From: Pyramidobacter porci
GTDB lineage: Bacteria > Synergistota > Synergistia > Synergistales > Dethiosulfovibrionaceae
Direction: 5' to 3'
Length of the DNA stretch: 64,000 bases
Assembly: GCF_009695745.1 (NCBI RefSeq)
Contig: NZ_VUNH01000011.1
Span: forward strand, 1-64,000
Translations under genes and position numbers: made by a program
Shown here: positions 42,723 to 50,708 of the stretch, in pieces
How the letters are laid out: every line of letters begins with the position of its first letter
Position numbering within the stretch: the stretch's first letter is position 1
The notes under the pieces: model-generated
What the model saw: only the letters and a program-made list of their open reading frames with translations
Databases searched by the model: none
What the model was told of the DNA's origin: nothing

Positions 42723-42897
42723 GTGTCTTCTGCGCGGATTTTTTCTCGGCGCATGGCCGGGATGCCGCGCTTGGACAGGGATACGTCGGGCATAAGGGAC
42801 TTGCAAAATATAAACGATCAGGCCAAAATTGATGCGGGAGCTTCGGGCGCCGCGGCAGGCGCGGCGACGTCGTTTTTTATGAGTCCCTTCGATATTT

Positions 42898-43902
42898 TTA
42901 TCGCAGCGACTTCTTCGTCCAGTTCCAAGAATCGCGGCACATGTCGTCGAGCGATTTCTGCGCTTTCCAGCCCAGCAGGCGCTCGGCCTTGCCTGCATCG
43001 GCCCAGCATGCGGCGATGTCGCCGGCGCGGCGCGGCGCGATCGCGTAAGGGATTTTAATGCTGTTGACCCGTTCGAACGAACGGATCAGATCAAGCACGC
43101 TGCTGCCGCGCCCCGTGCCCAGGTTGAACGCCTCGGCGCCGGTGTGCGACGCGGCGTAAGTCAGCGCCGCCGCGTGCCCCTTGGCGAGATCGACCACGTG
43201 GATGTAATCGCGCACCCCCGTGCCGTCGGGCGTGGGGTAGTCGTCGCCGAAAACGCGCAGCTGCGGCAGCTTGCCCGCCGCCACCTGGCACAGATACGGC
43301 ATCAGATTGTTGGGGACGCCCTGCGGCTGCTCGCCGATCAGCCCCGACTCGTGCGCGCCGATCGGGTTGAAATAGCGCAGCAGCGCCGCCGACAGCTCCG
43401 CGTCCGCGGCAGCCGCGTCGCGCAGGATCTGCTCGATCATGAACTTCGTCCAGCCGTAGGGATTCGTGCAGCCGCCGGCCGGCATGTCTTCGGTGAACGG
43501 AACGGCGTTCGTCATGCCGTAGACCGTGGCCGACGAGCTGAAGATGAAGCGCTTGCAGCCGTGCGCCGCCATCGTTTCCAGCAGCGCCAGCGTCGTGTCC
43601 AGATTGTTGCGGTAGTAGAGCAGCGGCTTGGCCACCGATTCGCCCACCGCCTTCAGCCCCGCGAAATGGATCACCGCGTCGATATGACGCTCCGCGAAGA
43701 GGCGCTCCAGCGCCGCCGTGTCGGCCACGTCGATTTGGTAAAACGGCACGCGCACGCCCGTGATCCGCTCCAGCCGCTCGATCACCGAAGCCGAACTATT
43801 GCTCAGATTGTCGGCGATCACCACGCCGTGCCCCGCCGCGATCAGCTCGACCGCCGTATGCGACCCGATAAAACCGGCCCCGCCGGTAAGCAAAACGTTC
43901 AT
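42898..43902 (-). CDS. galE: UDP-glucose 4-epimerase GalE
   Basis: The 334-residue short-chain-dehydrogenase-type epimerase interconverts UDP-glucose and UDP-galactose with bound NAD. Motifs are GGAGFIGSHTAVEL at the N-terminus, the catalytic serine region FSSSATVYG, and the Y-x-x-x-K in NPYGWTKFMIEQIL. YLCQVAAGKLPQLRVFGDDYPTPDGTGVRDYIHV is the standard GalE C-terminal block. ATG 43902 has GGAGG eight bases upstream; a longer frame to 43917 lacks one. It is close to the glycan locus and likely supplies UDP-galactose to it. Confidence 0.93.
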   Translation of the reverse strand: MNVLLTGGAGFIGSHTAVELIAAGHGVVIADNLSNSSASVIERLERITGVRVPFYQIDVADTAALERLFAERHIDAVIHFAGLKAVGESVAKPLLYYRNNLDTTLALLETMAAHGCKRFIFSSSATVYGMTNAVPFTEDMPAGGCTNPYGWTKFMIEQILRDAAAADAELSAALLRYFNPIGAHESGLIGEQPQGVPNNLMPYLCQVAAGKLPQLRVFGDDYPTPDGTGVRDYIHVVDLAKGHAAALTYAASHTGAEAFNLGTGRGSSVLDLIRSFERVNSIKIPYAIAPRRAGDIAACWADAGKAERLLGWKAQKSLDDMCRDSWNWTKKSLR

Positions 43903-44084
43903 GGTCGTTTCCTCCAATAAAAGATTGTCAGCCGCCGCGCATCACGCAAATTCCGGCCTCTGCCATAGAATTATACACTGAAACAATTATGCGATGGCTG
44001 TTGCTTTTTTCCGTTGAACAGAATGCAATAATTATGTGATGGCGGCACACGTAAATCCCAATAATAATGTGAGGCGTGCTGTAT

Positions 44085-44483
44085 ATGGAACGATTGGTTC
44101 TGAAACGATTGCGGGAATGGAAACGCTCGTCTTACCGTAAACCTTTGATCTTAAAAGGCGTTCGCCAAGTAGGCAAGACACGGCTCCTCAAAGAATTTGG
44201 CGCACGATATTATGAAAACGCCGCTTACTTCAATTTTGACGGGAACGAAGAATACAAACAGTTCTTTGAAACGACAAAGGGCGTCGAACACCTCTTGCAA
44301 AATGTGACGCTGCCCAGCGGCCAAAAGAAGCGTCTCCGTTCCGTTGGACAATGTTTCTTCGATCCTGATTATCGTCCAGTAGAATGGGTTGTTGCACAAA
44401 CGCAGTATGAGCCGCTCAACGACGCAACGCTTCTTCGTTCCCCAACGTTGAGATACATCTTCAAAGAAGTTGAAACTGAATAG
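44085..44483 (+). pseudogene. Remnant of an AAA_14/DUF4143-type ATPase
   Basis: The first 80 or so residues match the N-terminus of the common ATPases with AAA_14 and DUF4143 domains: MERLVLKRLREWKRSSYRKPLILKGVRQVGKTRLLKEF (Walker A GVRQVGKT) and YYENAAYFNFDGNEEYKQFF. After LLQNVTLPSG the sequence no longer fits, and the frame stops at 132 residues where the family has about 400. The Walker B and DUF4143 parts are missing. I read it as a truncated relic. It sits beside a toxin-antitoxin pair, a common place for such decay. Confidence 0.75.
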
Positions 44484-44521
44484 TGCGTTGTATTGACAAC
44501 GCACATTTATCACACTACAAT
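44484..44521 (+). promoter_or_regulatory. Promoter and operator of the DinJ/YafQ pair
   Basis: TTGACA (44493-44498) and TACAAT (44516-44521) are 17 bases apart. The dyad TGCGTTGT-ATTG-ACAACGCA (44484-44503) overlaps the -35, as expected for self-repression by the antitoxin. Confidence 0.7.
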
Positions 44522-44546
44522 TTAAGACAGAAAGGAGCTGATGATC

Positions 44547-44813
44547 ATGGCGACAACCAACGTCACCGTAAGAATGGACGAAAACCTGAAAGCCGATTTC
44601 GAAGAAATGCTCGCCGACTTCGGGCTGAATACGTCGGTGGCCATTAACATCTTTGCGCGCCAGGTCGTGTACGAGCGGCGGATCCCGTTCGCCATCGCGC
44701 GCGACCGCCCCAACGCTGCGACGCGCGCGGCCATGGAAGACACCCGCGCGCGCCGCGGCCTGAGCAAGACTTTCTCGTCCGTAAAAGACTTGATGGCCGA
44801 TCTCGATGCTTAA
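44547..44813 (+). CDS. dinJ: Antitoxin, RelB/DinJ family
   Basis: The 88-residue protein has the N-terminal ribbon-helix-helix of DinJ (NVTVRMDENLKADFEEMLADFGLNTSVAINIFARQVV), which binds DNA and dimerises. A C-terminal part (KTFSSVKDLMADLDA) would neutralise the toxin. ATG 44547 is nine bases after AAGGAG; an earlier ATG at 44541 is too close to it. The last eight bases overlap the toxin gene. Confidence 0.88.
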   Translation: MATTNVTVRMDENLKADFEEMLADFGLNTSVAINIFARQVVYERRIPFAIARDRPNAATRAAMEDTRARRGLSKTFSSVKDLMADLDA

Positions 44814-45081
44814 CCTCAGATATCAGTCGGCCTTCAAGAGCGACTACAAGCGTATCCGCAAGCGTGGGTACGATATTCGGCGGCTGGAAGACGTCATCGA
44901 AACGCTCGCAAAAGAGCTGCCTCTCCCCAAAGAGTGCCGCGACCACGATTTGGGCGGCAATTGGTCAGGGTTTCGCGAGTGCCATATCGAGCCGGACTGG
45001 TTGCTCGTCTACGCTATTGACCATAACGATTTGGTCTTGATCCTCAGCCGTACCGGTTCGCACAGCGATCTGTTCGGATAA
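44806..45081 (+). CDS. yafQ: YafQ/RelE-type mRNA interferase toxin
   Basis: The 91-residue toxin cleaves mRNA on the ribosome. It has the YafQ signature: LRYQSAFKSDYKRIRKRGYD, HDLGGNWSGFRECHIEPDWLLVY (catalytic histidines and aspartate), and the C-terminal ILSRTGSHSDLFG. It overlaps the antitoxin gene by eight bases. The pair is complete and may be active. Confidence 0.9.
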   Translation: MLNLRYQSAFKSDYKRIRKRGYDIRRLEDVIETLAKELPLPKECRDHDLGGNWSGFRECHIEPDWLLVYAIDHNDLVLILSRTGSHSDLFG

Positions 45082-45523
45082 TCACAAGGAGCCGCTGATT
45101 AAGTCGCATAGCTATCAAATCATTCATTTGAAAGTCAACTTTCCGTTTTCGTTCGTGGGAAATAATTAACGGCTCCTTTGTTCTGCGCACATGTTATGTT
45201 TCTCGTACCGGACAAAAATTACCAAAGGACAGCGAAAAGCCGTCTCGATTGACTTTTGAGACGGTCTCTTTTTGTAAATGTACCGTACCCGCGTATAGAC
45301 ACGGCGTAAAGTTGTTCCTTCGCCATCAACGCAGCCTAACATTCTTTATATATACGGTTCTGCGCTGAATGGAACAAACCTAGGGAGAGCCTACATCCTG
45401 TCGCCTGAAATCTACAGTAAAAACTGAGCGTTTTTAAACAGACTCTAGCTAGGATATATGTTATTGCGGAAATATTACAGGTACGTTAGGCTAAACCTAA
45501 TGAATCCGTTTGGGATTACTATA
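45082..45523. other. Gene-free region upstream of the glycan locus
   Basis: No gene is seen here. The ends of the first part are inverted: AAGGAGCCG (about 45087-45095) and CGGCTCCTT (about 45171-45179) bracket some 75 bases, which could be a small hairpin element or mobile remnant. A terminator lies at 45239-45273. The rest, up to the dehydrogenase gene, is AT-rich and may hold its promoter, with TATAAT at 45518-45523. Confidence 0.5.
45239..45273. terminator. Hairpin terminator
   Basis: GCCGTCTC (45239-45246) pairs with GAGACGG (45258-45264) and is followed by TCTCTTTTT. Confidence 0.65.
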
Positions 45524-45541
45524 ATGAAAGAAGAGTTCATA

Positions 45542-46792
45542 ATGAAAAATAAAGATAGACTTACCGTTGCCGTCGCCGGGACAGGATATGTTGGACTCAG
45601 CATAGCAACTCTTCTGGCTCAGCACCATAGAGTCTACGCTGTTGACATCGTTCCTGAAAAAGTCAACTTGATCAATAGTGGAAAATCACCATTTGCGGAT
45701 AAAGAAATCGAACAATATCTGGCGGCGGGAAAATTAGACCTCATCGCCACGCTGGACGCCGCGGACGCGTATAAAAAGGCGGATTACGTCGTGATCGCCG
45801 CGCCGACGAACTACGACAGCGCCAAGAACTTCTTCGATACCTCCGCCGTGGAAACTGTTATCGAACTGGTGATGAAACATAACCCCAACGCGATTATGGT
45901 TATCAAATCCACGGTTCCCGTAGGATATACGCGTTCAATTCGCGAAAGGATCGGCAGCCGGAACATTATCTTCAGCCCCGAATTTCTGCGCGAGAGCCGC
46001 GCCCTCTACGACAACCTTTATCCTTCGCGGATCATCGTCGGCACAGACCTTGACGATCCGCGGCTCGTCGAGGCGGCGCGTGCGTTTGCGGAACTGCTGC
46101 GGGAAGGCGCCCTCAAAAAAGACGTACAGACCCTGATCATGGGTTTTACCGAGGCGGAAGCCGTCAAACTCTTCGCCAATACCTACCTGGCCCTGCGCGT
46201 CAGCTTTTTCAACGAACTCGACACCTATGCGGAAATGAAAGGCTTGAACACAAAACAGATCATCGACGGCATTTCCCTTGACCCCAGAATCGGTTCCCAT
46301 TACAACAACCCGTCTTTCGGCTACGGCGGCTACTGCCTGCCCAAGGACACGAAGCAGCTCCTCGCCAATTATCGGGACGTGCCCGAAAATCTGATCGAGG
46401 CGATCGTTCAATCCAATAGGACCCGCAAGGATTTTATCGCCGAACGCGTGTTGCGAAAAGCCGGTTACTTCAAAGAAAGTTCAGAATGCGGCAGTCGCGG
46501 CGAAGAATCAATAACTATCGGCGTGTACCGCCTGACCATGAAAGCGGACTCCGACAATTTCCGTCAGAGCTCAATCCAAGGCGTCATGAAGCGCCTTCGG
46601 GCCGAGGGGGTTACCGTCATAATCTACGAGCCGACCCTCAAGGACGGCGAGACGTTTTTCGGCAGTGTCGTCGTCAACGATTTCGAGCAGTTTAAACGCC
46701 AGAGCCGTGTTATTATCGCCAACCGCTATGACCCCGTGCTTGATGACGTGAAAGACAAAGTTTACACTCGCGATATCTTTATGAGAGATTGA
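45542..46792 (+). CDS. ugd: UDP-glucose 6-dehydrogenase
   Basis: The 416-residue enzyme oxidises UDP-glucose to UDP-glucuronate in two NAD-dependent steps. Motifs are [19 protein letters not shown] (Rossmann GxGxxG), [50 protein letters not shown], and the catalytic cysteine in [13 protein letters not shown] (about 257). The C-terminal domain has [22 protein letters not shown] start at ATG 45542; ATG 45524 (MKEEFI) is also possible. It opens the plus-strand half of the glycan locus and would supply glucuronic acid for the polymer. Confidence 0.92.
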   Translation: MKNKDRLTVAVAGTGYVGLSIATLLAQHHRVYAVDIVPEKVNLINSGKSPFADKEIEQYLAAGKLDLIATLDAADAYKKADYVVIAAPTNYDSAKNFFDTSAVETVIELVMKHNPNAIMVIKSTVPVGYTRSIRERIGSRNIIFSPEFLRESRALYDNLYPSRIIVGTDLDDPRLVEAARAFAELLREGALKKDVQTLIMGFTEAEAVKLFANTYLALRVSFFNELDTYAEMKGLNTKQIIDGISLDPRIGSHYNNPSFGYGGYCLPKDTKQLLANYRDVPENLIEAIVQSNRTRKDFIAERVLRKAGYFKESSECGSRGEESITIGVYRLTMKADSDNFRQSSIQGVMKRLRAEGVTVIIYEPTLKDGETFFGSVVVNDFEQFKRQSRVIIANRYDPVLDDVKDKVYTRDIFMRD

Positions 46793-46820
46793 TGCGAAAC
46801 TTCAGAGGAGAGTCCTTTAG

Positions 46821-47987
46821 ATGACAATACTGCAAAGGGCGAAAAAAGTACTGAAGCGCTTTTATCCCCTACCTGTAGACGTTTTTAACAGGGAAATCCA
46901 TAAACTAAGCAGTGCTGTTGCCGAAGCGGACGAAAAAATTTCTGCAAAAGTGACAGATCTTTCGGATTCTGTTGCTCAGCGCCTACAGGATATCACAAAA
47001 GAGCAAACGCAGACAGCGGAGACGCTGACGGCAGAGCTGCACAAGCAAAGAGCACAGCAAACGAATGCACTGACTGAGCTTCAAAAGCAACTTGATCAGC
47101 AAGAGCAGAGAATCATTGCCGAAATGGACGAGCGAACCGCTGAACTGCAGAATCAATTCAAGCGGCAAACCCAAGCCCTTGCCTCTGAACTGCAAAAGCT
47201 GCTGCACAATGGCGAAAAAATCTGCTCCGAACTCCAGAAACAATTTTCGCTTTATGAAGCCAAGCTGTCTGAGCAGAACACGCTCATTAACCAAGTCAAC
47301 CGCCAGAGCGTCATCAGCTCGCGCAACGCTTCCGAGGCCGTCTGGGCGGAAATCTTCAATAACACCATTACGGGCAGCGAATGGCTGACCGATACCGCCT
47401 TTTCGCCGGGGCGCTGGGCCGTAGGATATCCCTATCTCTACGTCATGTATAGGGTTTTGAACGAAGTCCATCCCCGTAATATCCTTGAACTGGGGCTCGG
47501 ACAGTCGACGCGCATGATCGCTCAATATGCCGCCTGCTGTAAAGCCAGACATCAGATCGTCGAACACGACCCGGAGTGGATCGAATTTTTCGCAAGGTCT
47601 TTCAAGTTGCCGCCGTGCAGCAGCATCGTCACCCTGGATCGAGAATTGGTTCCGTACAAAGAAGCGGAAGCCGTCCGAGTCTTTAAAGACTTCTCGAAGA
47701 CCTTTGCCGGGCAGCACTTCGATTTCATTTCCATCGACGCGCCCTTGGGCGGGGATATGAAACAGTACGCCCGGATCGACGTGCTGCAATTACTTCCCGA
47801 CTGCCTGGCCGAGGATTTTGTGATCATGTTGGACGACTGCGAGCGTCCCGGCGAGAATCATACGTGGGAAGAAATAAAACGTGTCCTCAGTGCTGCCGGC
47901 GTCGCATACAGCGAAGGCGCCTATGGCGGTGTCAAAGACTGCCGGATCATGAGCTCAAGATCACTAGGCTTCGTCTGTAGCATGTAA
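46821..47987 (+). CDS. Coiled-coil protein with methyltransferase-like domain
   Basis: The 388-residue protein has an amphipathic start (ILQRAKKVLKRFYPLPVDVF), a long coiled coil (about 25-155, rich in Q, E, L and K), and a C-terminal Rossmann-like domain. The domain has NILELGLGQSTRMIAQYA (glycine-rich SAM loop, about 213-230), IVEHDPEWIEFF, and FDFISIDAPLGGDMK (about 303). A class I methyltransferase fold is likely, but the substrate is unknown. Coiled coils fused to capping enzymes act as length rulers for some O-antigens (WbdD), which makes a polymer-capping role possible here. A recognisable kinase domain is absent. Confidence 0.65.
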   Translation: MTILQRAKKVLKRFYPLPVDVFNREIHKLSSAVAEADEKISAKVTDLSDSVAQRLQDITKEQTQTAETLTAELHKQRAQQTNALTELQKQLDQQEQRIIAEMDERTAELQNQFKRQTQALASELQKLLHNGEKICSELQKQFSLYEAKLSEQNTLINQVNRQSVISSRNASEAVWAEIFNNTITGSEWLTDTAFSPGRWAVGYPYLYVMYRVLNEVHPRNILELGLGQSTRMIAQYAACCKARHQIVEHDPEWIEFFARSFKLPPCSSIVTLDRELVPYKEAEAVRVFKDFSKTFAGQHFDFISIDAPLGGDMKQYARIDVLQLLPDCLAEDFVIMLDDCERPGENHTWEEIKRVLSAAGVAYSEGAYGGVKDCRIMSSRSLGFVCSM

Positions 47988-48104
47988 GAATTTAGAAACG
48001 TTGACACTTCTGCAGTCTCGATCAATACAGCACGCTTGGAATAAAAAGCTGTCAAATTATAAGTGTTTCCATAGAATGTGGACGATAAGATAGGAGCGTA
48101 GGAG

Positions 48105-50240
48105 ATGGAGCGTATAAAAACTTTGAGCGGAGAATCTGATGAAAAGATATTGGGTAAAATCATTGTCTCTGTTGTGATGCCGGTTTATAACGCACAAGAA
48201 TATCTTGCCGCAAGTCTTGATTGTCTTTTGAATCAAACATTGAAAGATATTGAAGTTATCTGCGTGAACGACGGTTCTAGTGATAATTCTCTGAAAATTC
48301 TCGAAGAGTACAGACGACATGACCCCCGTGTGGTTATCTTATCGCAGTCGAACAAAGGCGCAGGTGCTGCACGGAATTTGGGTTTTTCGCAGGGGAGCGG
48401 ACGTTACGTCTACTTTTTTGATGCGGACGACCTGTGCGCCCCGGATTTGCTCGAAAAATGCGTAAATGCTGCCGAAGCTCAAGAGGCCGATATTGTTGCT
48501 TTTAACTTTTCGCGTTTTTACCCTAATGGGAATGAGGAGCAGCGCATGGGAATTCATGACGATTGGCTCCCTAAAGGTTGTAAGGTTTTCAGCTGGCGTG
48601 ACTGTCCGGAACTGATCATGAGCGTTGTCAATCCGACCCCTTGGAACAAGCTATATCGCGCTGATTTCATACAGAAAAATCAACTTAGATTTGAAGAGAT
48701 TTCAACCACTAATGACATTACCTTCTGTGCTGTCAGCATGGCTGTGGCATCGCGCGTGACCTTTCTGAAGGATTCCCTCTTTAGATATCGTGTCGGGCAT
48801 TCACAGACAATTACCTCCAGAAAAAAGAAAAATTGGGCAAATATTATCACAGCAGTTCAAAGTGCAGAGAAGCAGATAAAGCGGCTTCCTTATTTTGAGG
48901 AAATTGTTGATTCACTGTGCCGTTTCATAATTGAAAACTGCATTTTTGGGATCAATTATTTTGACGGAGATTATAAAAGCGTGTCTTTCGGAGAGTACTA
49001 TAATCGGGTACGCAGCATTTTTGCCGGAGAGATGTTTTCAAATGTTAGCATCGACACCGTAAAGAATGAACTCCTCGTGCAGAAGTTTCGAGCTATACGT
49101 AAAAACTCGTACGAAGACTACCTGAAGCTGGCTGGGCACAAAATCGTCATTTCTCTGACTTCATATCCGAAACGGATTAAAGATGTTGCCGGCGTTTTGG
49201 AAACAATCTTCCGACAGAGTCGAAAAGCAGACGAAATTGTACTTTGGCTTGCAGAAGAGCAATTTCCCAAGAAAGAAAACGATCTGCCGGATAATTTACG
49301 GAAACTTGTTGATCAGCGAAAGATGACCGTTCGCTGGATTGCCGAAGATTTGCGCCCGCATAAAAAGTATTTCTGGGCGCTGCCCTCGTATCCTGACGAC
49401 ATTGTCATAACGATCGACGACGATCTGATTTATCCTTCGGATATGATCGATTCGCTGTTTGTGAGCTATCTGATTTATCCTCGCGCCGTCAGCGCCATGA
49501 GAGCTCATCTGATAGTGATTAATGAGGCTCTGGAGATTGAGCCGTATAACAACTGGATTCTTGAGACGGATCATTGCCGCTATCGCCCTTGTATGCAGTT
49601 GCTCTCAACTAATGGTGCGGGCACTCTTTTCCCTCCTGGTATTATGAGAAAAAATGAGCTTTACAACAGCGACGCTATCAAAGATACGTGCCTCAATGCA
49701 GACGACCTGTGGCTGAAAGCGATGCAGTTGTGCGAAAATGTTCCCGTAGTTGTCGCGCATAAGTACAAAAGCTTGCAGTATGTGCCAGACTCACAGGAAG
49801 AAGCGCTTGCTCATGACAACATGACAATGTGTCAGAATGACGTCCAGCTTAGGAAGATTACCGACTGGGTTGACAGAAAGTTAGGAGATGGATATTTTGT
49901 CAGGAAATTAACGTTGCCACCGCAGATGGAGGATAGCGTACAATTGTTGGGCGTCTCGGCCATATGTAAAATGTTCCGCGCAGAGCGCTGCAGAGAAAAA
50001 AATGAACGGCGCGTACTTAACAATAGATTGCAGAGAGCTCTCACAGCAGAAAAAGAACTAAAAGATGTGTGCCGGAGACTGCGGAAAGAAAATGTCGCGC
50101 TTGTCTCTAACTACCAAAAAACGCAGAATGAACTGCAGAAGATTAAAAAGTCAAAGCGCTATAAGCTGGCGGAGTACTTAGCAAGGCTTGTGTGGTTTGT
50201 ACGACGGCACTTCAAGCAATCAAAAGGAAAACTGCTGTGA
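48105..50240 (+). CDS. Two-domain glycosyltransferase (GT2 plus second GT-A-like domain)
   Basis: The 711-residue cytoplasmic protein begins with a GT2 domain (about 18-330): VSVVMPVYNAQEYLAASLDCLLNQT, VNDGSSDNS, and the metal-binding YFFDADDLCAP (about 103-113). A second domain starts near 345 (KIVISLTSYPKRIKDV) and carries its own acidic motif, ITIDDDLIYPSDM (about 435), with ADDLWLKAMQ (about 530) later. This second part resembles GT-A transferases of capsule loci. A basic coiled-coil tail (about 625-711) follows. AGGAG is eight bases before the ATG. Two sugar-transfer steps by one protein are likely. Confidence 0.8.
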   Translation: MERIKTLSGESDEKILGKIIVSVVMPVYNAQEYLAASLDCLLNQTLKDIEVICVNDGSSDNSLKILEEYRRHDPRVVILSQSNKGAGAARNLGFSQGSGRYVYFFDADDLCAPDLLEKCVNAAEAQEADIVAFNFSRFYPNGNEEQRMGIHDDWLPKGCKVFSWRDCPELIMSVVNPTPWNKLYRADFIQKNQLRFEEISTTNDITFCAVSMAVASRVTFLKDSLFRYRVGHSQTITSRKKKNWANIITAVQSAEKQIKRLPYFEEIVDSLCRFIIENCIFGINYFDGDYKSVSFGEYYNRVRSIFAGEMFSNVSIDTVKNELLVQKFRAIRKNSYEDYLKLAGHKIVISLTSYPKRIKDVAGVLETIFRQSRKADEIVLWLAEEQFPKKENDLPDNLRKLVDQRKMTVRWIAEDLRPHKKYFWALPSYPDDIVITIDDDLIYPSDMIDSLFVSYLIYPRAVSAMRAHLIVINEALEIEPYNNWILETDHCRYRPCMQLLSTNGAGTLFPPGIMRKNELYNSDAIKDTCLNADDLWLKAMQLCENVPVVVAHKYKSLQYVPDSQEEALAHDNMTMCQNDVQLRKITDWVDRKLGDGYFVRKLTLPPQMEDSVQLLGVSAICKMFRAERCREKNERRVLNNRLQRALTAEKELKDVCRRLRKENVALVSNYQKTQNELQKIKKSKRYKLAEYLARLVWFVRRHFKQSKGKLL

Positions 50241-50708
50241 TTCCCTGGGGTGATTTCTGTGTTGCTGCAGGTGAAGAGGAGAACCGCGTATCCAAGTCAA
50301 ACGTTCTCGGGCGGATATTCAATACTTGAAAGTTCTATGTTTTTTTACAAAGCTCTGGGGTATACTCTTTTTTGGAATAATGAGCTAAATAAAATCGATG
50401 TTTACGTAGAAACATTCTAGAGATCTCAAGCTAAGAAAAGAAATCTTGTAATAAATGCTGGGGCGCTAACTACAACGGGCATTGAAAAGATCACTCCGCC
50501 TGAAGTTGGCTATTTAATGGGTAATATGTGTACTTTGCCGCCGAAAAGTCCGGTCCCGCAACGGGAATTTTAGCTTAAATAGGTGCGAGGATAGATACTC
50601 GAATTCGTTGCACTTGCCTGATTATTCACCAAAAGAGCCGGAAATATCCGACTCTTTTTTGTATAATAAATGTCATCACGCTGTTTTTAGAAAAGGCAGG
50701 GGATCAGA
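50241..50708. other. Decayed stretch between two glycosyltransferase genes
   Basis: This AT-rich region lacks an intact gene. A frame from about 50247 to 50420 encodes roughly 57 residues, ending in YKALGYTLFWNNELNKIDVY, without a ribosome-binding site; it may be the relic of a removed gene. I do not recognise a family. A hairpin terminator lies at 50631-50660, so transcription of the next gene probably starts after it. Confidence 0.4.
50631..50660 (+). terminator. Hairpin terminator before the second glycosyltransferase
   Basis: AAAAGAGCCGGA (50631-50642) pairs with TCCGACTCTTTT, with one mismatch, and is followed by further T residues. Confidence 0.6.
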
